A DNA stretch of 64,000 bases from Mugil cephalus (Eukaryota > Chordata > Actinopteri > Mugiliformes > Mugilidae): assembly GCF_022458985.1 (NCBI RefSeq), contig NC_061770.1:37925599-37989598 (forward strand), in the 5' to 3' direction. This document shows, piece after piece, positions 24,601-34,315 of this stretch; position 1 is the first letter of the stretch, and every line of letters starts with the position of its first letter. A program made the translations under genes and the position numbers. Under the pieces are notes generated by a model. It ran no database searches. It was not told the DNA's origin and was given only the letters and a program-made list of their open reading frames with translations.

Positions 24601-25978
24601 TTAGACAATGGGGAGACACCGTGGACTGAAGAGAAGTATTTTGGTATGATCATGTTTTTATTTTAGTTTTTTGGGTTGTTTTTTTTCCAATTTTCTATAA
24701 AAATATTGTACCTTCAAGCATAAAATACTGTACACGTATATGTCAACTTACCCTGAAAAGAACTTTGCTGATGATTTTTCTTGCAGAGGCAGACAGAGAT
24801 CCCAATGCGTTTGTGTACCCAATTGCTCTTGCCATACCACTGGTTTTCTCCATTTTGGCAGTTGGGATTTTTGTGTGTTGGCGGAAGTATGTTTTTTGTT
24901 TTGTTTTGTTTTTACATACGTATTTAAAAAAAATTAAAAAAATGTAGAATATGTTTTCAGTATGTTTGCATCTCTCCGTACAGAAACAAGGACCGCATCT
25001 TCCCCAAAGTGCCGGCACCTGTGGATTTCTTGACCAGCATTTCTGACAACAACAATAAGGTGAATAGCTCTTAACGTCGCATAATCATAAAAGATACATG
25101 AAATACTTTGCATTAACTTTACAAGCGTAACATAATCTGGCGGTTTTCAACATTTTTCAGGCCAAGGACCCCCTACCTACTATATGTGTCCTATATTAAA
25201 CTAGTGCTATTTATAAATATACATTGTTATTATCATTTGCGTTCAATATTAAGCTATTCAAATAATACAAAGGTTCACTTTTTTATTTTTTTGCAACAGC
25301 AGGGTGGCCGTGCAGCTGATGCAAACATAATCATACCTAACTGGTGTGTAATTCACAGATAAAGAAATAAACAGACTCTAGTTTAAACACGCCTGAGGTA
25401 TATTTTAATGATAGGGGCGGGGCCTGACGTGCACAGGAGGCTTAGATTCACAGGTGTTGTGTGGCGCTCCGTGTGAAGCGCGGAGTATCCCTTTTACTAA
25501 AATATGTTGGATTCATGTTAATGTGCATTTAAAGAAATTTAAATTTGTGGGCGTGAATTAAAATATATACATACAAAATGTCGAATCAACCAAAGATTGA
25601 CTGCGGACTCCCTGTCGAAGACCTACTGCAACACGGAGTTGCTTTCAATGTTGAGACAACCGTTCTTAGTAAGTGCAGTGTTCACCAGTTCCAGGAACTA
25701 TCATGCGGTTTCAGAGTTTTCCTGTAACATGCAAATATAATTGAATATGTAGATACTGGCTGCCAAACACTAGCGCAGGGTGAGGCAATATAAACAGAGT
25801 TCACCGGTAAATGTGACGCTGCGTGCAGGACTTGCAAAAGGCCACGTTCTAGTTGGTTTCCTCTAACATGTCTTGTTTGTCTTTTGCTCAGAAAACCTTG
25901 TATGTGCCGACAGAGGACGTAGAAAGCTGCAACATCTCCCTGGTCATGGAGTCCAACACCGGCAAACAGTTCGATTGA
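17993..25978 (+). CDS. il13ra2: Type I cytokine receptor alpha chain, IL-13 receptor alpha-2-like
   Basis: Ten exons join in frame to 385 residues; the ATG has A at -3. Layout: signal peptide (1-24), three fibronectin-III domains (D1 25-118, D2 118-213, D3 213-299), membrane helix (about 308-330) and a 55-residue tail. D2 has FECYSDSRKHAFCSW (C-x9-C-x-W). The D2/D3 hinge LNGTLDNKPVR...VRPPP closely follows mammalian IL13RA2 (NGSSENKPIR...VKPLPP). About ten N-glycosylation sites are present. Mammalian IL13RA2 binds IL-13 with high affinity and acts mainly as a decoy without box1. This tail instead has FPKVPAP, a box1-like motif, so it may signal. Exon count, phases and several lengths equal those of the upstream receptor, proving tandem duplication. 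IL-5R alpha or GM-CSFR alpha-like identity is the main alternative; the tail RIFPKVPAP also resembles those. The family is certain; the subtype is moderately supported. Confidence 0.8.
18066..20281 (+). other. Intron 1 of il13ra2-like gene
   Basis: T-rich near the donor (18165-18250). A low-complexity AGAATAGAAT/TTTATTGTCATTATACA block at about 19005-19050 recurs in part near 15415. A near-complete hAT-like copy occupies 19635-19991. No exon is seen. Confidence 0.6.
19635..19991 (+). repeat. hAT-like 'GGTCTTCAA' element, near-complete copy
   Basis: The left end GGGTCTTCAATG and the right end TTGAAGACC are inverted terminal repeats. The inside carries GGAGAGATTAAGTAGGGACC, then AATGTCTAATCAACCAAAGA near the right end. 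At about 0.36 kb with no coding capacity it is a MITE; family assignment to hAT rests on the CAGGGGTC-type end. Confidence 0.65.
20282..20439 (+). CDS. il13ra2: il13ra2-like exon 2: first half of D1
   Basis: Encodes residues 25-77: GEVFTPQNVSILWVDDF, then PKLSWEPPPQYPVPNQC. This is the same strand order as exon 2 of the upstream gene. The acceptor is CCCTGTAG; the donor is ACATAT|GTATGT, phase 0. Confidence 0.85.
20782..20902 (+). CDS. il13ra2: il13ra2-like exon 3: second half of D1
   Basis: Encodes residues 78-117, including SSPWTEYFTMKG and FSLKALCNNTEG. The acceptor is GCCTTTAG; the donor is ACAG|GTAGAT, phase 1. It is 33 bases shorter than exon 3 of the upstream gene, a whole number of codons. 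Confidence 0.85.
21046..21145 (+). CDS. il13ra2: il13ra2-like exon 4: first half of D2
   Basis: Encodes residues 118-150, including NFECYSDSRKHAFCSW, the cytokine-receptor cysteine signature. The donor is TACCA|GTATGT, phase 2. Length 100, as in the paralogue. Confidence 0.9.
21961..22245 (+). repeat. L2-type LINE 3' end / SINE-like repeat
   Basis: It carries the widely known fish repeat phrases CTCCCACCTTCAAAGACATG, GATAGGCTGGCGACCTGTCC, AGGGTGTACCCTGCCTCTCT and GCTGGGATAAGCTCCAGCA in their normal order. It is a degraded copy. Confidence 0.75.
22560..22716. repeat. Repeat ending in TATATACAGTCTATGG
   Basis: The terminal TTTATATACAGTCTATGGTT is the inverted counterpart of AACCATAGACTGTGTATAAA at 48696-48715, and the inside holds AGATGGCGCCGCCC and AATGACGTCAGTTTGGCTAA. 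It is one end of a common non-autonomous DNA element; the far end was not placed. Confidence 0.5.
22963..23147 (+). CDS. il13ra2: il13ra2-like exon 5: second half of D2
   Basis: Encodes residues 151-212: CPDDNCNLTELQEC, YNYTDGVRTGCHL, MLLNGTLDNKPVR. The last phrase is the closest local match to IL13RA2. The donor is AAGG|GTACGT, phase 1. Confidence 0.88.
23370..23503 (+). CDS. il13ra2: il13ra2-like exon 6: first half of D3
   Basis: Encodes residues 213-257: hinge VRPPPLMW, then FNLNWTPPD and INYTVCDKNK. The acceptor is TGAACAG; the donor is AAG|GTAAGA, phase 0. Confidence 0.88.
23504..24519 (+). other. Intron 6 of il13ra2-like gene
   Basis: About 1 kb with AT-rich runs (23940-24060) and a GATTAATC-word cluster. 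No exon or classifiable repeat is seen. Confidence 0.5.
24520..24643 (+). CDS. il13ra2: il13ra2-like exon 7: second half of D3, partial WSXWS
   Basis: Encodes residues 258-298: TIEIHGKRSYDLEV, CPHRIALKAW, then GETPWTEEKYF. PWTEE sits where relatives carry WSXWS, so only the second half of the motif remains. The acceptor is TCTTCCAG; the donor is TTTG|GTATGA, phase 1. Confidence 0.88.
24787..24886 (+). CDS. il13ra2: il13ra2-like exon 8: transmembrane segment
   Basis: Encodes residues 299-331: stem EADRDPNAF, hydrophobic helix PIALAIPLVFSILAVGIFV, then CWRK. The donor is CGGAA|GTATGT, phase 2. Length 100, as in the paralogue. Confidence 0.9.
24984..25059 (+). CDS. il13ra2: il13ra2-like exon 9: box1-like motif
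   Basis: Encodes residues 332-357, including RIFPKVPAPVDFLTSI. FPKVPAP is a proline-rich box1, as in signalling alpha chains. The acceptor is CCGTACAG; the donor is AAG|GTGAAT, phase 0. Confidence 0.88.
25060..25891 (+). other. Intron 9 of il13ra2-like gene
   Basis: Mostly filled by a degraded hAT-like copy at 25141-25626. No exon is seen. Confidence 0.6.
25141..25626 (+). repeat. hAT-like 'GGTCTTCAA' element with internal insertion
   Basis: Left TTTTCAACATTTTTCAGGCC and right GTCGAAGACC ends match the family. A GC-richer piece at about 25410-25490 is absent from the other copies, so it is probably a secondary insertion. Confidence 0.55.
25892..25978 (+). CDS. il13ra2: il13ra2-like exon 10: C-terminal tail and stop
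   Basis: Encodes residues 358-385: KTLYVPTEDVESCNISLVME, then SNTGKQFD and TGA at 25976-25978. Y361 is the only tail tyrosine. The acceptor is TTTGCTCAG. Confidence 0.88.
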   Translation, partial: KTLYVPTEDVESCNISLVMESNTGKQFD

Positions 25979-26755
25979 CCCGATTGAAGAAACGGTGACA
26001 GCTGCTGCCTTTCCAAGCTGATTTTTTTATATTAATGTTTTTTTTTTCAAGGTAATGCAGAAGTGAGTTACATGGAATGAATCGACATCAGAACAGTTGA
26101 AAAACGTCCGGAGCTTATCGCCACATCATGTTTACGAAGAGTGACTGTTCCTTTTTTTTTGGAAATGTAGCGGTTGAACAAGAACATGCATTACCCAAGA
26201 GATTATGACTCACTGTGTTTTACTAAATATTTTACTGATGTCGCGCTTCAGGCACTTTCCTGTGAATCTCTTTGGACACATGCATCTTCATACAGCCATG
26301 TGCCAATGAGAGATGCTGAAGTTACACAGTTCCAGATATATTTTTTTGTAGAAAATTGCAAATTTATTTTGAAGTTGCTGAACATTTGCTGATCCCGGGT
26401 TGTTTAGTTTCTGTCTGCTTTGTGGATGGTGGATGTGAACTTTCACAATGAAGAAGTGAACGTCAGTGATGTCAATGCGTCCTGTCGTCAGATCCACTAG
26501 TCGCCACTGACATGAACCGCGCCTTTCTCTTTTGAGAACAGTGAAGTTGTCGGTCTGCCGCTGGGTCTCGGGCAGCTTATCGTTCCAAACCAAACTTCAA
26601 GTCTCACGATTAACAGATGATAACACGCAGTCAATGAGAAGCCACCAGCTCCCCAGCTCCGTGGGATGAAATTCCTGTTTCGGTCGATGTAGTAAGGTGA
26701 CTTTAGACCGAGTGATATTTTCAGTTCCCCATTTAAAAAAAATTTTAAATAAATT
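25979..26755 (+). other. Probable 3' UTR of il13ra2-like gene
   Basis: Non-coding sequence after the stop. The first clear AATAAA is at 26748-26753. The true end may lie elsewhere. Confidence 0.35.
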
Positions 26756-28370
26756 AAGTCTAAAGCGTCTTTCTAGGTACAACGGCCTGCTTCTCCAAAT
26801 CCTCCTTCTAAAAGTAGAAGAAGTGTGCTGAGCACGGGGAAGTAGCTTGTACACACAGGTGGATCCCTTTAATCCCTGGAATACCTTAAAGCCCTGGATC
26901 TGTTTCGCTGTTAATCAGCAAGCACTGCCTATGTACTCTGTAGCCCCCTACCTACTATACGTGTTCTAGATTAAACTCTAGCCTAGTGTAGTTTAGAAAT
27001 ATACATTATTATTGTCATCGTTTTGCTTTCAATACTGATCTATCCATTAACCCTTTACTAAAAAAAACATGCTGGATTTATGTTAATGTGCGTTTAAAGA
27101 TATATATATGTGTGTGTATATATATACATATATATGCATTAAATGAGCATTAACTCATATGCATTAAATGAGAGCTAGTTCCATGTATGTTTACACCTCA
27201 ATAGTACAAGGTTTAATGAATGTATCACCTGTGCAGCTGCAGGTGATGGGTGTAGAAAAGTGAAAGATGGCTTAAAAAAAAAAAAAAAAATGACTCTATG
27301 GCCAGTGCCATGTTGTAATTATCCAGAACTGGCCAAAAAAAAAAAAAAAAAAAAATGGGCGTCCTTGAAAGACCTGGAGGCTCCTCACTGAAAACCCTGG
27401 AGCCTGAGTGGGATTTACCGTAAAGTCGCGGCCTCATTGTAGGAATACCTTCATGACCTCGGACGCACCTGGGGTTTTTTTTTTTGTTGTTGTTTTAGTG
27501 TAGAGATGAGATATGATTATTTGCACCACATAATAGCTTTAATCTTACTTTTCGAAACCTGTTTACTCCTCAGTGTTTTGATGTGAGCGAGCATAAAATG
27601 TTTATTTTTTTATCATTTGTAGGTTTTAGTTGAATGCACGAATGTGACGCGTGTGATGTCTGGTTGGTGACTGTATTTTGGAACAGTTGTTGCGTAGTCT
27701 GTCGTCACTGTTTATGGCCTGTCTTCGATCAGAATTGTAACTTTTTCTTTTGCACTTAATTAATTGGATTTTTTTTTTTGCAGTATGTTGAAAGGTTGTT
27801 CTGTAGTGGTTTTGGATCAGATGGTTCTCTACGTCCCCGCTTTGGTCCTGTTCTGTTGTGAGGTGTATTAAGCTCTCGTGTAAAAGCACTGGTATGTATT
27901 CAAGAGACTATGAATGATTTGCGGACCTGTGTGCGGTGGATAATGATGGATGCTTAACGTGAATGGTTTCAAATATACTTTATTCTTTTTTTCTTCTTTT
28001 TTTGTTAAGGGTGGGAGATTTTTTTTTTTCTTCATATTTTCAGATGCGGCTTTTGCACAAAAATACATGCTTTGTTTAACATTAATTATCAGGCATTTAT
28101 TTGGCATTTAGAGGCATTTTCAGGAAAGATGCTTAGTATGTATCAGGAGCTAGCAGCAAGTTAGCTTAGCACAAAGTTTGTTACTAATCAGGTCAAGTAT
28201 GTTTCATTAGATGTATATGTGGGATTTAATTGTCTCTTTATCTAACTTGCTCTGTTTTCATATATCATGTTACTCTGTGTAAGAAAGCTGATTTCTCTTT
28301 TGTCACAGACATTCCTTCACACCAGTGTTAAATAGAAAAAAAAAATCAGATTGATCTGCTTTGGTAACTA

Positions 28371-28741
28371 CCTGAGACCCGGCGTCCTCATATGGGGACA
28401 TCATGTTTTAGGTTTGTAGCAGCTTATTCAGCTTCATTTAAACCTCATAATGAGATTTAAGGGGTCAGTACACTTGTTTATTTGTGCTTATTAACTTTTC
28501 TAGTTTTATGTGACATGAAAATTTGACAAATTCACAAGTCCTCATTTGAGGACGTCGGGATTTCATCTATTCCAATTCTGCTTTTGCATTAAAATAAACA
28601 GTTTTAATATACAGTGAAATAATCCCTGTTTTCACATATTTTTTTTTTTTCCAAAGATTATGCTTATTGTTTGTACTTCTTAAGTCCTACTGATCCCAAA
28701 TACATGCATTCCAAACTAATGTTTGGGTCTCAGGAGGTTAA
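28371..28741 (+). mobile_element. piggyBac-like MITE, family C copy 1
   Basis: It begins CCTGAGACCCGGCGTCCTCA and ends GGGTCTCAGGAGGTTAA: the ends are inverted (CCT-x-x-TGAGACCC) and the right one abuts TTAA at 28738-28741, the piggyBac target. The inside has TTTGAGGACGTCGGGATTTC, shared with the copies at 41836, 42917 and 57211. No coding capacity. Confidence 0.7.
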
Positions 28742-28906
28742 ATTAAAGTTGTGGCTTTGTAATTAGAGTATAAAGAAATAATAAAGAAATTATTCTGTAA
28801 ATAAACCGTTTTTTTTTGTGTGTTTTGCATTAAAGTACTATCGTAAGTATCCCCCTCTTAGGCCTTTGTGTCTACAGGGTATATATATATATATATACAC
28901 ACACAC

Positions 28907-29640
28907 TCACTTGCCACTTTATTAGGTACATCTGTACATCTGTTCAATTGCTCGTTAACACAAATAGCTAATCAGCCAATCACATGACTGCAATTCATTG
29001 CATTTATTCATGTAGAGGTGATCAAGACAACTTGCTGAAGTTCGAACCGAGCATCAGAATGGAGAAGAAAGGGGGTTTAAGTGACTTACAACGTGGTGCG
29101 GTTGTTCGTGCCGAACGTGCTGGTCTGAGTGTTTCAGAAACTGCTGAACTACTGGGATTTTCACGCACAACCATCTCTAGGGTTTGTAGAGTCTGAAAAA
29201 GAGGAAATATCCAGTGAGCGGCAGTTGAATGGACGGAAATGCCTTGTTGATGTGAGAGGTTAAAGGAGAATGGACAGACTGGTTGGAGATGACAGAAAGG
29301 CAACAGTAACTCAAATAACCACTGGTTACAACCAAGGAATGAACGCACAACACGTCCAACCTTGGAGAAGATGGGCTACAGCAGCAGAAGACCACATCGG
29401 GCGCCACTCCTGTCAGCTAAGAACAGGAAACTGAGACTAAAATTCACACAGGCTCATTAACACTGGACAATAGAAGACTGGAGAAACGTTGCTTGTTCTG
29501 ACGAGCCTCGATTCCAGCCATGACATTCAGATGTCAGGGTCAGAATTTGGTGTAAACAACACGAAAGCATGGATCCATCCTGCCTTGTATCAACCACATC
29601 CATCCCTTTGTGACCACGGTGTACCCGTCTGAAGGCAGAA
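28907..29640 (+). pseudogene. Tc1-like transposase pseudogene
   Basis: The left terminal repeat CACTTGCCACTTTATTAGGT is followed at 29074-29193 by GLSDLQRGAVVRAERAGLSV and ETAELLGFSRTTISRV, the helix-turn-helix N-terminus of Tc1 transposases. Downstream phrases (GRKCLVDVRG, DDRKATVTQITTGYNQGM, RPHRAPLLSAKNRK-like) continue in shifted frames with stops. The catalytic C-terminus and right terminal repeat are not found. Dead copy, truncated at the 3' side. Confidence 0.85.
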
Positions 29641-30897
29641 GCGGGTCCAACCTTTCACTCGCAAGCTAGCTCCTGTACTCTGTGTCTTTTCAGTCGTCTT
29701 TACGATTTCTCAATCTATTTCTCGCTTGTTGCCAATGCTCAAGGTTGCTGCCACAGGATCAGACGTTATGTAATTTCCTGCCGTTTCAGGTAACGTGGAA
29801 CAAAGCTGAAATTCAAGGCGTGTTGCAGAATGGCAGCCGGGAGATGGAAAAGCCCCGTCGACCTTAATCTTATCCAAATATGTCAGCATTAGTTGGAGAA
29901 TTAGGGAATTCAGGAAATACATCATTTGTTGTGTTTGTTATTATTATTATTTTTAATTTACAAAAGAAAAACATTTTCCTCACAACAGGAGTTTCACAAC
30001 ATAGAATTTCAATATCTTTCACAATGCACTCGTGCAAACGTCAACCATCTGGTCATCACAGCGCCGTCAAACCACAGCAAAACCAAACCAGGGCCTGATC
30101 AGAACCCTCTGGTCTAACGGGTTTTCATTCTGCTGCGTTGTAGCTGAATAAGTACACAGACGAGTTTCACATCCGCACATGTGTGTCACAGACGCAAGAG
30201 TCGAGGAGAACTAGTATGTCTTTAGCCAGAGAAGGAAGTTGCCAAATCAGGGTGAAATTGCTAAATTTTGTGGCTCTCATATCTTTTCCAAGTGTAACCG
30301 AGACATTTCACTTCTGAATCTTTTTTTTTTTTTTTTTTTTTGCTTCAGTTCTGCTATTGATGCACACTCACCTGTGCCACTTCATACACTGAATGAACTT
30401 CAATTCACTCCTACGCAACAGCCCTACTGAATTAACACTATTGAACTGTTGTTTCTATTATTATTCTTGATGAACCCCATTTCTCATTTAGTTAGTCTAT
30501 GTAATGAAGATAATCTTCATTACTTACTGTTACTTATGAATGTCACAGGTGTCAACATATTTAAGAAATGAGGCACAAACGAATCGGCAGATATTTACTG
30601 AATATGTTTATTGACAATATGTGTGTAGAATGAGTTTATGGTGGGTCTTCAGTAGGTTAGATGTTATTCTTTAGGACTGGAAATAGGAGAAATGAATTGG
30701 TATAGCAGTAGAAGTAAATATAGTTTAAGGGTTTTGTGGTTTGTGGTTTGTTATGTGGACACCTACAATCCCTTTAGCTCCTGAGGCTGCTACTCGGACC
30801 ACGGTGCTCCTGGTCCACATATATGTCCGTATGTATATTTAAATGTTGGTGAATAAACACACCGGTTGGTTGAGCACGATCTCTGCTACAGTCTATA

Positions 30898-31110
30898 ACA
30901 GGGGTCTTCAATGTTTTTTCAGGACAAGGACCCCAAACCGATGGAGAGATTAAGTAGAGACCTCCCCACCTACTATTTGTGTTCTTTATACAGGGGTTCA
31001 AATAGTAATATATAACTTTAAACATAGGTAAATACTATCATAGAGTGAAGCATAGGTCTTCAAAGGGGTTTCCGCGACCCCTAGGGGGTCCGCGGAGGTA
31101 CTGCAGGGGG
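30898..31110 (+). repeat. hAT-like repeat fragments
   Basis: Left end CAGGGGTCTTCAATG, GGAGAGATTAAGTAG, then a second end GGTCTTCAAAGGGG with CCCCTAGGGGGTCCGCGGAG. This is a shortened copy, possibly two fused elements. Confidence 0.5.
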
Positions 31111-32068
31111 GGAAGGTGCACTATCGATCCCAATATTGGGATCTATCAAGTGCATGACTTTTATATTAGACTGAATTCATTTACTAGGTACTAGTGTACC
31201 TGAAGCCTGAAGATGTGGCCGGTGAGTGTAGTCTAGATTCAGTCATGTGATAATATGAAGGATGTCTCCACAAAGTCACCTACTAACCAAAAAAAAAAAA
31301 AAAAAACGTGGGTCTCGTCCTCCTAGTCTGGACGTCCTTGACATGGACGAGCCCAGCGGATGTCGTGGAATTAATGAACGTGTCACACACTGTGGAGGAG
31401 AGCGCGTGGAAGGAGGTGTAGCCTGTAATTGCTTTCTGATGCAATCTCGGTGTAATCCCGGCCTTATTCCACAGCCACGCTTCTGCACCATTTTCATCAA
31501 CACGTGAAATAATAAAAAAAAGGATTCCGTGGCATTCAATGTCTGCTGCCTAACACCCGACAACCTTCTCTGAGCTATTTTATTCGTGTTAAGCGCCACA
31601 TAATAAAAATAATAGTAATAATATAATATAAACACTCTAAATGCTTTTTTAAATATTAAATTCTTCAACTTACTTGCACGTAATCAGCTTAACAACCTGA
31701 TAAATAAAAATACCAACGTTAAAAAGAGAAACACAAAGCAGCGACAGGGGCCGTCAAAAAATAGCATCAAGCCAACTTCTATAAAACAAGCTTCCTGTAT
31801 GTGGAGCTTCAAAATAAAAGCTGTTCTAGAAAACAGATTAGCGGAGGCTCTTATTGTCTACACTCATAATCCTCACTTCCGGTTGCACGCCGGCTAACTT
31901 GACGATTTTACCCCTGCGGCGTGTGGCAGCAGCGCCCTCTGGTGGTCGGCCTCGGCACAGCCAACATGTCGGCTCAGAGTGGTCCTGATGCTGCAGGGAT
32001 GCAGAGAGCGACGTTATGAGGGGATGTGAGGCATGTAAACCGTGCCAGGCCCACTTTATCCTGGCGCA

Positions 32069-32142
32069 GTCTCTGTGGCGCAATGGAATAGCGCGCTGGA
32101 CTTCTAATCCAGAGGCTCCGGGTTCGAGTCCCGGCAGAGATG
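32069..32142 (+). tRNA. tRNA-Arg (anticodon TCT)
   Basis: A 74-base cloverleaf without an intron. The acceptor stem GTCTCTG pairs with CAGAGAT (one G-T pair) with discriminator G. The anticodon stem CTGGA/TCCAG encloses CTTCTAA with TCT at 32103-32105. The T arm CCGGG-TTCGAGT-CCCGG carries the B box GGTTCGAGTCC, and TGGCGCAATGG is the A box. T9 at 32181-32189 is a likely Pol III stop. CCA is not encoded, as expected in eukaryotes. All stems are intact, so it is probably functional. Confidence 0.95.
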
Positions 32143-33566
32143 AGTCACTCTGCATGCCACACGGCAGACCTGCGGTGATCTTTTTTTTTAAAAAAAAAAA
32201 AACATCTACCGGGATGCTCTGCTCTGCTTTTTATTCCTTTAAACGATTGGGTCGTAACAGCGAACTCTCACTGAACGTTCAGACGAGTAATTCTGGACAT
32301 AAGGAAGAAAAGAAGCACATCTCCATCACCTCGACTCCTTTATATTTTTAATAAACATGCTCATTTCTGGTTAGTTCAAACTGATAGTGAAATATATATT
32401 GAACACTCACTGGTGAATTAGTTTCAGATCCAACCAGATTCACATGCATCCTTTTTTTCTACTAACATCTCACTGGGAATTCTTCACATTTCCCATTTAT
32501 TTTCATATAGGTCACATTTCAGTTCAATTTATGTCCATCCTGGGGTCTTTGGCAAATTAGTTAAATGTGCTATTCCACTTTTCCTGGACAAAAAAACACG
32601 AAAACTAGAGGACTGTACAGGGAAAAACCTCATTTGTCCATTTTCTTGCGTAGAAAATTTACATTATTGCAGTTTATTGCAAAGATAATTATTCCACGTT
32701 TTAAGAAACAAAGACAGAAAGAATATATGTGTGTGTTATTATTAACGAAAAAGAAAAGATTCACACTATCAGAGTTGCATTCAGTGTAAGATATTTGCTA
32801 CCAAAGGTCAAAATAAAGCATTATTTTTATTTATTTTTTTGTATTGGGTAACTAAAAAGACGTGTGTCTCAGGATCAGGATTACTTCCAACCAAATAAAT
32901 AATAATAATAATAATAATAAGAAGAAGAAGAAGAATATGTGTGATATTTGTGGTCGCTCTCTCCAGTATGTGCGTCTCTCCGGGTCGTCACCGCTAGGGG
33001 GCGCAGCAGCCTCTCCCTCGGTGAGAGAGACGGGGAGGAACCGGCTCTCTGTGGAGACCCACTGGGCTGTGACAGCCACAGAAATCACGGGGCTCCATCA
33101 CCAAAAAAAAAAAAAAAAAAAAAATCAGAAAAAATCTGGAGCCTACATCAAGTGGCAGGAATGAGGACACGGTCCGTTTATTCGTCACCTGCCCCGGGTC
33201 GGTTCATCCCAGTCAGCACGGTTCATGAAAAACTCCTGCAACTTCCTGTGGCCATGTAGGTTATATTTCAGAGTCACATATGTGAAATAAGGTGGGTCTA
33301 GAGTTATAACTTTAAACTGTTTCCTGGCACAAAGCAAACAGATGTGTCAAAACGATTGTGCATCTCTAAGCTGGTTTATTTCTTTATTTCATAATGGTTT
33401 TTCTTTTTCTTTCTTTTTGTTATTTATTTATTTATTTATTTTTTTATTTTTTTTATTATTGCCGATGTTGGACTGTGCAAGATCCAGGGGGAGAGGGAAA
33501 AGGGGGCAGTGCTGTGGGGCTGCTGACGTGAGAGCGAGAGAGAGGAATGCGCCGCTAATGAGAATA

Positions 33567-33614
33567 TGACGTCAAGTCAGAGACAATGAGAGACAGCGAG
33601 GACGACACCGGAAG
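33567..33614 (+). promoter_or_regulatory. CRE and ETS-type sites in GC-rich patch
   Basis: TGACGTCA (33567-33574, full CRE) and CCGGAAG (33608-33614, ETS core) lie 40 bases apart in a GC-rich island within AT-rich DNA, about 1 kb upstream of kirrel1 exon 1. Possibly a distal promoter or enhancer; motif evidence only. Confidence 0.3.
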
Positions 33615-34086
33615 CTGAGAGTAGTCACGTTGGGTGAACTTTTATTTTGTATTTTTTTTTTCTTATTTTCTTATTATCGTTTGGAAAGTATCCGTGATAA
33701 GCTTGATTGATTAATAATTTTATAATTTGATTAATAAAATGTTTGATAAAATATAGAAATTGAATATTTTCTTACTCTTTATTATTAACAGAGGCAAACA
33801 AAAACTTCTAGGTTGAACGTAGTTTAGTTTATTTTTTTTATTTTTCACACTTAAATAATACAACTTAAAATATCACAGAAAAATATAATAACAATGAAGA
33901 AAACAAAACAAAATAACACGATGGGCTTATTTGACGCCTCCACCTTATAATACTATTATAATATAACATATTAATATTACAATGTCATGTTATTATAAAA
34001 CACAAAACATCAGAAAATTTATGGTGACTAACAACAACAGTGATGTAGAAATAAAAACAGAAAATGTCAGTGTGCATGCATGTGTG

Positions 34087-34127
34087 CGTGTTTTAATTGA
34101 TAATTTATATAGATATATAGATTTTTT

Positions 34128-34189
<62 letters not shown>

Positions 34190-34249
34190 TAATCTAAAAA
34201 TTATGATAGATATATGTATGATCTGGTTTATCTTATCAATTAAAACACG
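34087..34249. mobile_element. MITE-like palindrome with (GATA)n core
   Basis: The 17-base CGTGTTTTAATTGATAA (34087-34103) and its exact reverse complement (34233-34249) bracket about 15 GATA units (34127-34190). A clear target duplication is not visible. Either a small MITE whose core expanded or a chance-framed palindrome; perfect 17-base arms argue for the former. Confidence 0.6.
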
Positions 34250-34305
34250 TCTTTGTCTTTATAGACATAAGCCGTATGCGCTCAAGATTTATTTTGAAGA
34301 TCACA

Positions 34306-34315
34306 ACCGGAAGTG
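34306..34315 (+). promoter_or_regulatory. ETS/GABP-type site upstream of kirrel1
   Basis: ACCGGAAGTG is a full ETS consensus, 311 bases before the kirrel1 start codon and at the edge of the GC-richer DNA leading to exon 1. Such sites are common in TATA-less promoters. Confidence 0.4.

Noticed and set aside
29022..29348. 108-residue open frame on the minus strand
   Set aside because: Antisense shadow of the Tc1-like transposase remnant.
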